From NCBI GenBank assembly GCA_020635355.1, contig JACJZW010000001.1, positions 186,001 to 250,000 on the forward strand: 64,000 bases of DNA, read 5' to 3'. Below, in pieces: positions 26,716 to 35,890 of this stretch. Both the position numbers and the translations under genes were made by a program. This DNA is from Flavobacteriales bacterium. GTDB taxonomy: Bacteria; Bacteroidota; Bacteroidia; NS11-12g; UBA9320. Position 1 is the stretch's first letter, and each line of letters opens with the position of its first letter. The notes beneath the pieces were generated by a model, which was not told the DNA's origin, searched no databases, and was given only the letters and a program-made list of their open reading frames with translations.

Positions 26716-29405
26716 TAGAGCAGATTTAATTGATCACCTGAAGTGAAGATCTTCTTATCTTCAGAGGATAGTTTTGGAGGATCTTTTTGCGCCACTTCTT
26801 TTTGAGTTGAGGGCTTTTCGTCTCCGGAATCGGATGGATCATCCGTTGGCGTTTCTTCGATTTCATCCATTTCGTCTTCGTCGTCTTCCAACTCTTCCTC
26901 ATCCACATCTTCCGCAGGAAGTTCAACAAACTTCACAAAGGTTTCGTAGGTGAGCTTATTCCCGGTTGATTTCCATCCTTTTACATCGATAAATTCATCG
27001 AGATGAATCACCTCTTCCGTCTTTTCCTTTTTATCGTTCTTGGTAATCAATTGGATCCGTGGCTTGGCAGCCAACGTGGCATACAAAAGTTTGGAGGTCC
27101 GACCTTCATTAATGAAGAGAAATCGTTTCCCGATGGTTGACGTTTCGATCTGGAAACGCTTTACGTATTCGGTTTTTTGTTTTCCATCCAGATGAATACA
27201 GGTAATCACGGATTTGGGATTGTACTTACCGATATAATACACCTGATTTACATCGTAGTGATTGGTGAGTTCATGATCCGTTAGTTCATATTCTCCGTTT
27301 TGATAGATCACCAGGATGTGATCATCAGTTTGGAAACTGCCCAATAACTCGCCCCGTCCGTCTACGTTGAGTCGTCCAATGGCCGGTTCATAATAAATGT
27401 CGCGCCCACCAATTGTAGACTGCCCCTTTTCCTTGAGATCAACTTTTCTCAACCGGTATTTCGATACCGTATTTCCTTGAGAACTTCTGCCTTTGATGGC
27501 GAGATCGGCGAAATCGAAATCAAAGATCTTTTTGCGGGCTTTGGCCAAACCGTGCAGATAAATGGTGACCACTTCGGCCTCTCCATTGGCATTTGCGGTG
27601 AAGTACTGAACCTTCGTGTCCTTGTCGTTTTTGCCCACGTTGTAGGGCTTGTCGCGTGTTATGGATTTTACATTGAAGCGCTTCGCGAATGTTTTTCCGG
27701 AAGCCGAATCACTGTAGATGCAGTTGTACACCATCCGCTCATCGCCTTTGCGCCAAACATCAACATGAATGATATCCTTGCCAAAGAAGGCCTTGTCGCT
27801 GACCTTGGATACCACGTAATTCCCATTCCGTTGGAATACAATGATGTCGTCAATATCGGAGCAATCGCAGATGTAGGTGTCTTTTCGCAGACCGGTACCC
27901 ACAAAACCCTCGTCGTAATTGACGTAAAGCTTCTCATTGGTTGCTGCTACCACCGCCGCCTGAATGCTGTCGAATGTTCGCTCTTCAGTCAGTCGCTCAC
28001 GACCCTTGCCGTATTTGTCCAGCAAGCTTTTGAACCAGGCAATGGCGTAGTCAACCAGGTGTTCCAGATCGTGGTTAACCTGATCCAGATCTGCTTCAAT
28101 TCCCTTGAGAAGTTCATCGGCCTTAAAGGCATCGTATTTACTGATTCGTTTGATCCGAATCTCGGTGAGCTTTACAATGTCTTCCTCCGTAACCGCTCGC
28201 TTTAATTTCTTCTTGTGTGGCTCAAGTCCCTTATCAATATTTCCCAGAACTTCTTCCCAGGTCTCGGCCTCTTCAATGTCGCGATAGATGCGTTCCTCGA
28301 TGAAGATCTTTTCCAACGAACTGAAATGCCACTTTTCTTCCAGTTCGTGTTTTTTGATTTTTAACTCCTGCTCCAGCAGGTCAACCGTACGCTGGGTGTT
28401 CAACCGAAGGATCTCATTGACGTCCATGAACATCGGTTTCTGATCCACAATCACACAGGCATTTGGGCTGATACTCACCTCGCAGTTGGTGAATGCATAC
28501 AGGGCATCAATGGTTTTATCAGCCGATACACCGGGTGCCAGGTATACCTCTATTTCAAGATCCTTGGCGGTATTGTCTACCACCTTTTTGATCTTGATCT
28601 TACCCTTGTCGTTGGCCTTGATGATGGAATCAATCACCGATGTGGTGGTTTGACCGTATGGAATTTCGGTGATGATGATCGTTTTCTTATCACGTTCTTC
28701 AATGCGAGCGCGAATTCGAATTCGTCCACCCCGTGCACCACCGTTGTAATCACTGAAATCCGCCATCCCACCGGTTGGGAAGTCGGGCTTGATGTCCGAT
28801 TTCTTTCCTTTCAGAATATCAATGCTTGCCTTCAGCAATTCATTGAAGTTATGGGGCATGATACGCGTGGAAAGGCCCACGGCAATACCTTCCACACCTT
28901 GCGCCAACAGCAATGGAAATTTGATGGGAAGGGTGACGGGTTCATTTTTTCGTCCGTCATACGACTTCTGCCACTCGGTGGTTTGCTTGTTAAAACCTAC
29001 TTCGAGCGCAAACTTGGTTAGTCGTGCCTCAATATACCGGGGTGCAGCTGCACTATCACCGGTTCGGAAATCACCCCAGTTTCCCTGGGTATCTATCAAT
29101 AATTCCTTTTGACCAAGATTGACGATGGCATCGCCAATGGACGCATCACCGTGCGGGTGATATTGCATGGTTGCCCCAATGATGTTGGCCACCTTGTTGT
29201 ACCGTCCATCATCGATTTCCTTCATGGCATGAAGAATCCGACGTTGTACCGGTTTTAAACCGTCTTCAATATTGGGGACGGCACGTTCCAGGATTACGTA
29301 GGACGCATAGTCGAGGAACCAATCCTCGTACATACCTTTTATGGCGCGCTCCGTACCCTGATCGTCGTTGCGTACTTCCTCGTTTTCGTTCTCTTCTTTC
29401 ATCAA
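26715..29405 (-). CDS. parC: DNA topoisomerase IV subunit A
   Basis: The DNA-cleaving and rejoining subunit, 896 aa. The breakage-reunion domain has LKPVQRRILHAM, YHPHGDASIGDAIV and the catalytic Tyr in SAAAPRYIEARL. The C-terminal beta-pinwheel follows, but I see no canonical GyrA box, which supports ParC over GyrA. An acidic tail (residues ~815-870, many D/E) and a final basic/Ser-rich segment are added. The position immediately after HPHGD, Ser in E. coli GyrA/ParC, is Ala, apparently normal in Bacteroidota. It lies 9 bases after parE and is co-transcribed with it. Confidence 0.93.
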   Translation of the reverse strand: MMKEENENEEVRNDDQGTERAIKGMYEDWFLDYASYVILERAVPNIEDGLKPVQRRILHAMKEIDDGRYNKVANIIGATMQYHPHGDASIGDAIVNLGQKELLIDTQGNWGDFRTGDSAAAPRYIEARLTKFALEVGFNKQTTEWQKSYDGRKNEPVTLPIKFPLLLAQGVEGIAVGLSTRIMPHNFNELLKASIDILKGKKSDIKPDFPTGGMADFSDYNGGARGGRIRIRARIEERDKKTIIITEIPYGQTTTSVIDSIIKANDKGKIKIKKVVDNTAKDLEIEVYLAPGVSADKTIDALYAFTNCEVSISPNACVIVDQKPMFMDVNEILRLNTQRTVDLLEQELKIKKHELEEKWHFSSLEKIFIEERIYRDIEEAETWEEVLGNIDKGLEPHKKKLKRAVTEEDIVKLTEIRIKRISKYDAFKADELLKGIEADLDQVNHDLEHLVDYAIAWFKSLLDKYGKGRERLTEERTFDSIQAAVVAATNEKLYVNYDEGFVGTGLRKDTYICDCSDIDDIIVFQRNGNYVVSKVSDKAFFGKDIIHVDVWRKGDERMVYNCIYSDSASGKTFAKRFNVKSITRDKPYNVGKNDKDTKVQYFTANANGEAEVVTIYLHGLAKARKKIFDFDFADLAIKGRSSQGNTVSKYRLRKVDLKEKGQSTIGGRDIYYEPAIGRLNVDGRGELLGSFQTDDHILVIYQNGEYELTDHELTNHYDVNQVYYIGKYNPKSVITCIHLDGKQKTEYVKRFQIETSTIGKRFLFINEGRTSKLLYATLAAKPRIQLITKNDKKEKTEEVIHLDEFIDVKGWKSTGNKLTYETFVKFVELPAEDVDEEELEDDEDEMDEIEETPTDDPSDSGDEKPSTQKEVAQKDPPKLSSEDKKIFTSGDQLNLL

Positions 29406-29414
29406 CCAGGTGCT

Positions 29415-31328
29415 TTACGCCGCTTTTTTCTTTTTAGTTGATTTTACCTCTTCTTGAGCATCGGCTTCATTTTTCCGAGCTTCTTCCTCGGCCAAATCCA
29501 GTTCTACCCGCAGATTATCGATGATGAATTCCTGTCGTTCCTGCGTATTCTTACCCATGTAGTATTCCAGCAACTTGGGGATGGAGGTGTCTTCATTCAA
29601 CAGGATCGGTTCCAGGCGAATGTTTTCGCCGATAAAGTGGCCAAACTCACTCGGAGAGATCTCTCCCAAGCCCTTAAATCGGGTGATTTCTGCTGATGCA
29701 CCGAGTTTAGACAAGGCGGCTCGTCGCTCTTCCTCGGAATAACAATAGATGGTTTCCTTCTTATTTCGAACCCGAAACAGAGGTGTCTCCAATATGTACA
29801 CATGGCCATGGCGTACCAAATCCGGGAAAAACTGCAAAAAGAACGTGAGCATCAACAAGCGGATGTGCATACCGTCCACATCGGCATCCGTGGCGATTAC
29901 CACGTTGTTGTAACGAAGATTTTCAATGCCTTCTTCAATGTTTAAGGCGTGTTGAAGTAAGTTGAACTCTTCGTTTTCATAGACCACCTTCTTTGTTAAC
30001 CCGAAGCAATTCAATGGTTTACCGCGTAATGAGAACACCGCCTGAGTATCCACCTGCCGTGATTTAGTGATCGATCCACTGGCCGAATCACCCTCGGTAA
30101 TGAACAAGGTGGTGTCTAACCGGCGTTCGTGTTTTTCATCGTCCAAATGAACCCGGCAATCCCGCAGTTTCTTGTTGTGGAGATTCGCTTTTTTGGCTCG
30201 TTCCTTGGCAATTTTCCGAACCCCGGCAATTTCTTTTCGCTCACGCTCAGACTGCATGATGCGTTTGAGTAAGGCTTCTGCGGTATCGGGATGTTTGTGG
30301 AGATAGTTGTCTAGCTCCGTTTTTATGAAGTCGTTTACGAAGGCTTTTACACTGGGCCCATTCGGGCCGATATCTGTACTGCCTAACCGTGTTTTCGTTT
30401 GGGATTCAAATACCGGTTCCTGTACCCGCACACTTACCGCACTCACAATGGAAGCGCGAATATCACTGGGCTCAAATTGCTTTTTATAGAAATCCCGAAG
30501 GGTACGCACAATGCTCTCCTTGAAGGCGTTCAGATGGGTCCCACCTTGGGTGGTATGCTGACCGTTAACGAAGCTGTAATAATCCTCGCCGTAGTGGCTG
30601 TCGTGCGACATGGCGATTTCAATATCCTCTCCTTTCAGGTGGATGATAGGGTATCGAAGTTGTTCCTCATTGGTTTTACGAGTAAGGAGGTCCAGCAAGC
30701 CGTTCTTGGAATAAAAGCGCTTACCGTTGAAGAAGATGCTCAGTCCGGCATTCAGATATACGTAGTTCCAGATCTGATTTTCAACAAAGTCATGGATGTA
30801 CTTGTAGTTTTTGAAGACGGTGTCATCCGCCTCAAACTCAATGCTGGTGCCGTTGGGTTCTTCCGTTTTTAGGTTCTTCTCTTCAACGAGTTCGCCAAAT
30901 TCAAATCGGGCTAATTTGCTGTCGCCATCGCGAAACGATTGAACCACAAAGTGACGCGAAAGCGCATTTACGGCCTTGGTTCCTACACCGTTCAAACCAA
31001 CCGACTTCTGAAAAGCCTTGGAATCGTACTTACCACCGGTATTGATTTTGGAGACACAATCGATCACCTTTCCCAGTGGAATACCCCGACCAAAGTCACG
31101 GATCTTTACCAATCGTTGATCAAAATCGATGGTAATTTTATTGCCAAATCCCATGACATATTCGTCAATGGAATTATCAATGATTTCTTTCAGAAGGACG
31201 TATACACCGTCGTCTGCCGCTGAACCATTCCCCAACTTCCCAATGTACATACCGGGCCGATGGCGGATGTGCTCGCGCCAATCCAACGACTTTATACTAT
31301 CCTCATCGTATCTGACTTCCTGTGCCAA
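29415..31328 (-). CDS. parE: DNA topoisomerase IV subunit B
   Basis: ATPase subunit of topoisomerase IV, 637 aa. The GHKL ATPase shows EIIDNSIDEYVMGF and the glycine-rich lid GLNGVGTKAVNALS. The Toprim domain has ITEGDSASGS and the metal-binding DADVDGMHI. The C-terminal MGKNTQERQEFI block and short length fit ParE rather than GyrB. No ATG is available near the conserved MAQEVRYDEDS start; the start codon is TTG at 31328. A TTAATTTTCG stretch ends about 8 bases upstream and may act as the -7 region. Confidence 0.93.
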   Translation of the reverse strand: MAQEVRYDEDSIKSLDWREHIRHRPGMYIGKLGNGSAADDGVYVLLKEIIDNSIDEYVMGFGNKITIDFDQRLVKIRDFGRGIPLGKVIDCVSKINTGGKYDSKAFQKSVGLNGVGTKAVNALSRHFVVQSFRDGDSKLARFEFGELVEEKNLKTEEPNGTSIEFEADDTVFKNYKYIHDFVENQIWNYVYLNAGLSIFFNGKRFYSKNGLLDLLTRKTNEEQLRYPIIHLKGEDIEIAMSHDSHYGEDYYSFVNGQHTTQGGTHLNAFKESIVRTLRDFYKKQFEPSDIRASIVSAVSVRVQEPVFESQTKTRLGSTDIGPNGPSVKAFVNDFIKTELDNYLHKHPDTAEALLKRIMQSERERKEIAGVRKIAKERAKKANLHNKKLRDCRVHLDDEKHERRLDTTLFITEGDSASGSITKSRQVDTQAVFSLRGKPLNCFGLTKKVVYENEEFNLLQHALNIEEGIENLRYNNVVIATDADVDGMHIRLLMLTFFLQFFPDLVRHGHVYILETPLFRVRNKKETIYCYSEEERRAALSKLGASAEITRFKGLGEISPSEFGHFIGENIRLEPILLNEDTSIPKLLEYYMGKNTQERQEFIIDNLRVELDLAEEEARKNEADAQEEVKSTKKKKAA

Positions 31329-31467
31329 CCTTATCGAAAATTAATCCAACTTCAACTTCCGAAAATACAGTACTGATGCGCCTTAGAGCGTTGTTTTTGA
31401 TGGGGAGTTATGAACAATTTTTATGCAGAATAACCCACCAAATGGCTGAGAGGAAATCAATCCGTTT

Positions 31468-32643
31468 CTACGTATTCGTTCTATTAAACAGGAAATATCC
31501 AACCACACCTAATGCCAGCAAAGAGGTCGCTATAAACATGGCCTGAGCACCCCATTGATACCAAACAAATCCGGCCCAGGTACTCGCCAGCATGGCGCAC
31601 ACACTTTGTAAACCGGCATACGTGCCCATGGCAGCGCCTGTCTCAGAGTTGGGTACAAGCTTGCTAATCCAGGCCTTTGAGATGCCATAGGTCGCCGCGG
31701 AATACACCCCATATACTGCGAAGATCACCCCAAACTGAACCGTGGTTTCAACAAAGGCCGATGCCAGATATACGAATGAAAAAACAGCGAGCCCAAGAAT
31801 GAAAACTCGTTTTAAACCAAATTGATCAGCCACCTTTCCTAACGGGTAGGAGGTAAGTGCATACACCAGGTTATACAGAATGAACATACCAATCATGTAG
31901 GTGTCCGAGAAACCAACATCCTTACAACGGAGCAAGAGGAAAACGTCGGAGCTGTTGATCAACGCAAACAGTAAAAACCCCAGGACGATTTTTCGATACT
32001 GGCTGCTGCCATCCTTCCAATAAGAAATGATGTGTTGCCATGAAGGCGGTTTGGGATTGGTAGAGGGTGTCTCCTTTTTGGCGATCAGTCGCGTGCCGAG
32101 AACGGCCAATAATCCCGGTATTAAACTGATCAAAAAGAGGTGTATGTAGGCTTCCGGGTGAACATAGAGATAAATTAAGGCGATTGTCGGCCCAATGGCC
32201 GCACCCAAGGTGTCAAAACTACGGTGTAAACCAAAGATGGCCCCTTTGTTTTCCTGAGTGGCCTCGGCAGAAAGCAAGGCATCCCGGGCCCCGGTTCGAA
32301 TGCCTTTTCCAAAACGGTCCATCGTGCGGCACAGAAAGACCCATATCGGAATAATGCTTACAGCAAGAAGTGGTTTTGAAATACCACTCAACAGATATCC
32401 GAGCTGGACAAAAGGAAGTCGTTTGCCGGAAGAATCGGACCAACGGCCAAAATATCCCTTGCTCAATCCGGCAGTTGCCTCGGCAAAACCCTCCAACAAT
32501 CCAATCAACGCCACGGAGAACCCAATTTTCTGCAGATATACCGGCATAATTGGATACAACATTTCACTGGCAACATCCGTAAAAAGACTCACAATGGAAA
32601 GGATCCATACCGTGCGGGTAATGGCCGATTTTCGCGCACTCAT
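31468..32643 (-). CDS. MFS transporter
   Basis: 391 aa with about twelve membrane helices. SLFTDVASEMLYPIMPVYLQK in helix 1, and GLLEGFAEATAGLSKGYFGRWSDSSGKR with the A-loop basic motif, place it in the major facilitator superfamily, in the subgroup often annotated as resistance-type exporters. FGKGIRTGARDALLS is a second subgroup landmark. It overlaps the PqqB-like gene by 4 nt (ATGA), so the two are co-translated. Substrate unknown. Confidence 0.9.
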   Translation of the reverse strand: MSARKSAITRTVWILSIVSLFTDVASEMLYPIMPVYLQKIGFSVALIGLLEGFAEATAGLSKGYFGRWSDSSGKRLPFVQLGYLLSGISKPLLAVSIIPIWVFLCRTMDRFGKGIRTGARDALLSAEATQENKGAIFGLHRSFDTLGAAIGPTIALIYLYVHPEAYIHLFLISLIPGLLAVLGTRLIAKKETPSTNPKPPSWQHIISYWKDGSSQYRKIVLGFLLFALINSSDVFLLLRCKDVGFSDTYMIGMFILYNLVYALTSYPLGKVADQFGLKRVFILGLAVFSFVYLASAFVETTVQFGVIFAVYGVYSAATYGISKAWISKLVPNSETGAAMGTYAGLQSVCAMLASTWAGFVWYQWGAQAMFIATSLLALGVVGYFLFNRTNT

Positions 32644-33593
32644 AATGGATAGCGTCCTCCTGATTTAGCCATCCGATACCCAGCCTGCTTCAATTCATTT
32701 TGAACGGAATCGTTATACAATAAAGGGTTGGAATGATTAAGGTGAATAAACTGAATTCGGTTTTTTATCGAGTCGGGTTCGTGCTCAAACAATTGTCTGG
32801 TTTCTACCACAAAAGGGTGGGGGATTTCGCTCATGGATCTGCCCGGAAGCTCCCCTTCTGAATAGAATGTGGCGTCAATAAACGCTAAATCTACTTGATG
32901 GACTTCGTCATTAATGGATCGCTCCCAACTCGTCCACTTATTGATATCCGGAATAAACAGGGCAGACTTGTTTGGCCCTTCAATGCGAAATCCAACGGTC
33001 TCGGAATACTCATCCCGGTGAGGAACCAAAAAAGGCGTGACCCGAATATCCGGGGTGAGCTGAACAGCGGAATCCGCTTTCAGACGTTTGAGCTCTATAT
33101 TGTTTAAATCGACTAACTGACTCCATGGGCCATTAGACCGCAGGAAGGAATCCATTCTTGGCATGGCGTACACCGGAACGTTTTGCGATCCTTTTGCTTC
33201 CCGACCCAAATACATCAGCCCCGTGTAGTGACCAATGTGTGCGTGAGTAAGAAATATCCCTGTAGGCACCAATCCACCTTCCGACAATTCATTGCGGGCC
33301 ATTCTATTTTGAGCGGGAAAATCAGGGGTGGCGTCCAATATCCAATAGTGATTGGACTGGGGATCGACAATGGCCAGTGAGCTGACTTTTCGGCAAGCTT
33401 TATCAGGGATATCGGAACAACAGATTTTATCACATCCAATGTGTGGGGAACCGGCGTCCTGAATGGTTCCCAGCACCAAAATATACGGTGCATCCTGCAC
33501 ATCAGATCGGGAGTTGTTTGAACCGCGCTCAGTAGAACAGGCTACCAATCCGAAACAGCAGATTAGGCTGTAGATTATCGAACGATTACTCAC
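32640..33593 (-). CDS. PqqB-like metallo-beta-lactamase-fold lipoprotein
   Basis: 317 aa. A lipoprotein signal ends in GLVACS, so it is exported and lipid-anchored. VLGTIQDAGSPHIGCDKICC and THAHIGHYTGL follow the pattern of PqqB-like MBL-fold proteins, with His residues for metal binding (HAHIGH). A later PHRDEYSETVGF and LNHSNPLL add further candidate ligands. True PqqB is cytoplasmic and works in PQQ synthesis; no other pqq genes are present, so a hydrolase of another exported substrate is more likely. It overlaps the MFS gene by 4 nt and the beta-barrel gene by 8 nt. Confidence 0.78.
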   Translation of the reverse strand: MSNRSIIYSLICCFGLVACSTERGSNNSRSDVQDAPYILVLGTIQDAGSPHIGCDKICCSDIPDKACRKVSSLAIVDPQSNHYWILDATPDFPAQNRMARNELSEGGLVPTGIFLTHAHIGHYTGLMYLGREAKGSQNVPVYAMPRMDSFLRSNGPWSQLVDLNNIELKRLKADSAVQLTPDIRVTPFLVPHRDEYSETVGFRIEGPNKSALFIPDINKWTSWERSINDEVHQVDLAFIDATFYSEGELPGRSMSEIPHPFVVETRQLFEHEPDSIKNRIQFIHLNHSNPLLYNDSVQNELKQAGYRMAKSGGRYPL

Positions 33594-34278
33594 CCTTCAG
33601 TTTAAATAACTTGTAATCAATGCCGAGGGTTACTGAGGTGAACGTCGTGGCCAGTAAATCCTTGTTAATCGGGTCACTTTGGAATCCGTAATGAGCCGTC
33701 ATAATGAACGTCATATCCGGAGATAGCTTTTTAGTTGCTGTAATCACCGGCCCAACACACCAGGTGCGCAGGGAAGTGCCTAGAATTGATCGGGTATCAA
33801 TTGTTTTGCCCTCACATACACCCTGCATTTTCTCGATACCGTAGCCACCGATCCTCAAGGATGGTTGAATGCCGGCACCAATGGAGTAGTTTTCGTTGCC
33901 CCATTCATAGGTTGCAGGCAAACTAAGAAAGGGGTAGTATCCAAAAAACCGGGAATCCACATCACACGGCATGCCGTTTTGATCTGTTGTTTCCAAATGA
34001 ATGGTATTCCGCTGGTTCAGCAGATTTAGCCCAAAGGCCAACGTGATGTAATTGTTATTTGCCCGAGGAAAACGGGCATAACAACCTGCAAACCCGGAGG
34101 GGGCAATGCGCTGTAAAAAGGCGGCATTAATAGGTTGAAAATCCACTTTCACCATCGAACTACCGAATTGTAATCGCCCACCTACGTCTATCTGAGACCA
34201 GCCGGTGAGAACAGTACACAAACTGAGTATAAGCAAAAGGGCACAACGAAGGCAGATGCCGCAGGGATTAATCTTCAT
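33586..34278 (-). CDS. Putative outer-membrane beta-barrel protein
   Basis: 230 aa. A signal peptide (CALLLILSLCTVLTGWSQ) is followed by a series of short amphipathic strands (VGGRLQFGSSMVKVDF, NYITLAFGLNLL, YSIGAGIQPSLRIGGY, TFTSVTLGIDYKLFKL) typical of small Bacteroidota outer-membrane barrels. I recognise no more specific family. It heads a run with the PqqB-like lipoprotein and MFS genes, overlapping the former by 8 nt, which suggests an envelope-related shared function. Confidence 0.65.
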   Translation of the reverse strand: MKINPCGICLRCALLLILSLCTVLTGWSQIDVGGRLQFGSSMVKVDFQPINAAFLQRIAPSGFAGCYARFPRANNNYITLAFGLNLLNQRNTIHLETTDQNGMPCDVDSRFFGYYPFLSLPATYEWGNENYSIGAGIQPSLRIGGYGIEKMQGVCEGKTIDTRSILGTSLRTWCVGPVITATKKLSPDMTFIMTAHYGFQSDPINKDLLATTFTSVTLGIDYKLFKLKGE

Positions 34279-34396
34279 AGCACAATGGCGTGTTTTGAGC
34301 AGTAAAGATAAAACCTAATGTTTATCCGAGTCTTTTCTGTTTTCCTGATTCAACAACAGACAAACTATGGGTCAAACCCGAACCATCTCCCAACGT

Positions 34397-35827
34397 CTAA
34401 TACATGTAAAAGGAGAGGAATTGTCTGCCGCCGTGCGGCGAAATGCCTTCAATGCGAACCTGTCCCCGAAGTCCTTCCAATTGAGTTACGAATGAATCCA
34501 CATCGCTCACTTTCTGATTGTTCAAGGCCGTAAAAATGAAGCCCTCAGGTAAATTCATCTTGCGAACCTTACCGGTGGTGATATTGGTGACCTTGATGCC
34601 ACCATCAATCCCATACAGTTCCTTTTCAACTTTGGAGATGTTTTCAAATTCGGCTCCCAGGGATTCTGAGAAAACAGATTCCTTTCGTTTAAGATCGTAG
34701 GCACCATCCATGTTTTCCATTCGGATTTCAGCATCCTTATCCTTTCCATCGCGAACAAGGCTGTAGCGCAAGGTTTCCCCGGGACGATGCAGGGCCAGTT
34801 GTTCATCGTATTCGGCCTTATTCGAAATACGCTTGCCATCAATGCCCACAATCACATCACCTGCCTGCAATCCTTTTGATGCGGTTCGATGGCTGTTAGA
34901 AACACGGTTTACATACACCCCGTCATTCAAACCACCAGCCCGATTGCTCAACTCCTCACTGAGATCGGACACGTCCAAACCATCAAAGGCTTGTTGAATT
35001 TGTCCGTATTCCTTGAGGTCGTTTACAATTTTCACAACGATGTTACTGGGAATGGCAAATCCATAGCCCACATATGATCCGGTTTTACTGGCAATGGCTG
35101 TGTTAACACCAACCAGTTTTCCTTCCAGATTTACCAGCGCACCACCACTATTACCCGGATTGATCGCTGCATCGGTTTGAATAAAACTTTCGATAGGGAA
35201 TTGATTGTCAACGATGTTGATGTTTCGTCCCTTGGCGCTCACAATGCCGGCGGTAACCGTACTGGTCAAATTGAACGGATTCCCAACGGCCAACACCCAG
35301 TCGCCGATTTCCGTTTCTTCACTATCCGAAAGTTCGATAGGAATTAATCCCGTAGCATCAATTTTTAAAAGGGCTAAGTCGGATGATGGGGCTCGTCCAA
35401 CTACTTCAGCGAGGTAGCTTCGTTTTCCATTGTTGATCACTACTTCAATTTTATCCGCCCCATGGATGACATGATTATTCGTCACAATATATCCGTCTGC
35501 AGATAGAATAACTCCGGATCCGGTGGCAGAAACCTTGCCGATGTTGCCAAACGGATCAAAGTCAAAGAACCAGAATGAACCTCGTCTGTTTACAGAGGCT
35601 TCCGTTTTAATAAACACCACACTGGGCCGGCTTTTTTTGGAAGCTTCCCGAAACCCGGGAAGCGTGGTAGTTGCTTCTCCATTGCGAACGGGAGTACTGA
35701 ACTCAAAAGATGCTGTCTCCGAAGAATGTTTCGATTGACTGAACTGTCGGGTGAAATAATACGCGGCGAAGAGTGCACTTCCTACGGCAAGTAAGGCAAG
35801 TATCAGAAAGCTTTTTATGTTACGCAT
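34397..35827 (-). CDS. HtrA/DegP-type periplasmic serine protease
   Basis: 476 aa. A single N-terminal hydrophobic segment (FLILALLAVGSALFAAYYF) exports or anchors the protein. The trypsin-like catalytic triad is His119 (TNNHVIHG), Asp150 (SSDLALLK) and Ser227 (NPGNSGGALV). Two PDZ domains follow at ~275-375 and ~395-476, as in DegP/DegQ. It degrades or refolds damaged envelope proteins. The -7 box TATTTTTG lies about 28 bases upstream of the ATG. Confidence 0.93.
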   Translation of the reverse strand: MRNIKSFLILALLAVGSALFAAYYFTRQFSQSKHSSETASFEFSTPVRNGEATTTLPGFREASKKSRPSVVFIKTEASVNRRGSFWFFDFDPFGNIGKVSATGSGVILSADGYIVTNNHVIHGADKIEVVINNGKRSYLAEVVGRAPSSDLALLKIDATGLIPIELSDSEETEIGDWVLAVGNPFNLTSTVTAGIVSAKGRNINIVDNQFPIESFIQTDAAINPGNSGGALVNLEGKLVGVNTAIASKTGSYVGYGFAIPSNIVVKIVNDLKEYGQIQQAFDGLDVSDLSEELSNRAGGLNDGVYVNRVSNSHRTASKGLQAGDVIVGIDGKRISNKAEYDEQLALHRPGETLRYSLVRDGKDKDAEIRMENMDGAYDLKRKESVFSESLGAEFENISKVEKELYGIDGGIKVTNITTGKVRKMNLPEGFIFTALNNQKVSDVDSFVTQLEGLRGQVRIEGISPHGGRQFLSFYMY

Positions 35828-35855
35828 GGTCTGTTCTTTTTGTGAATCGAACAGA

Positions 35856-35863
35856 CAAAAATA
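35856..35863 (-). promoter_or_regulatory. -7 box of the HtrA-type protease gene
   Basis: Minus-strand TATTTTTG, a perfect TAnnTTTG match, 28 bases before the ATG at 35827. Confidence 0.5.
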
Positions 35864-35890
35864 ATACCAGTGAAAGCGAGTGTTAGTCTG

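Noticed and set aside
27477..28205. Plus-strand open frame of 242 codons inside parC
   Set aside because: Antisense shadow of a well-supported gene with no recognisable domain.
32640..33593. PQQ biosynthesis gene call pqqB
   Set aside because: The protein is a lipoprotein with a signal peptide and has no pqq neighbours, so the symbol is not assigned.
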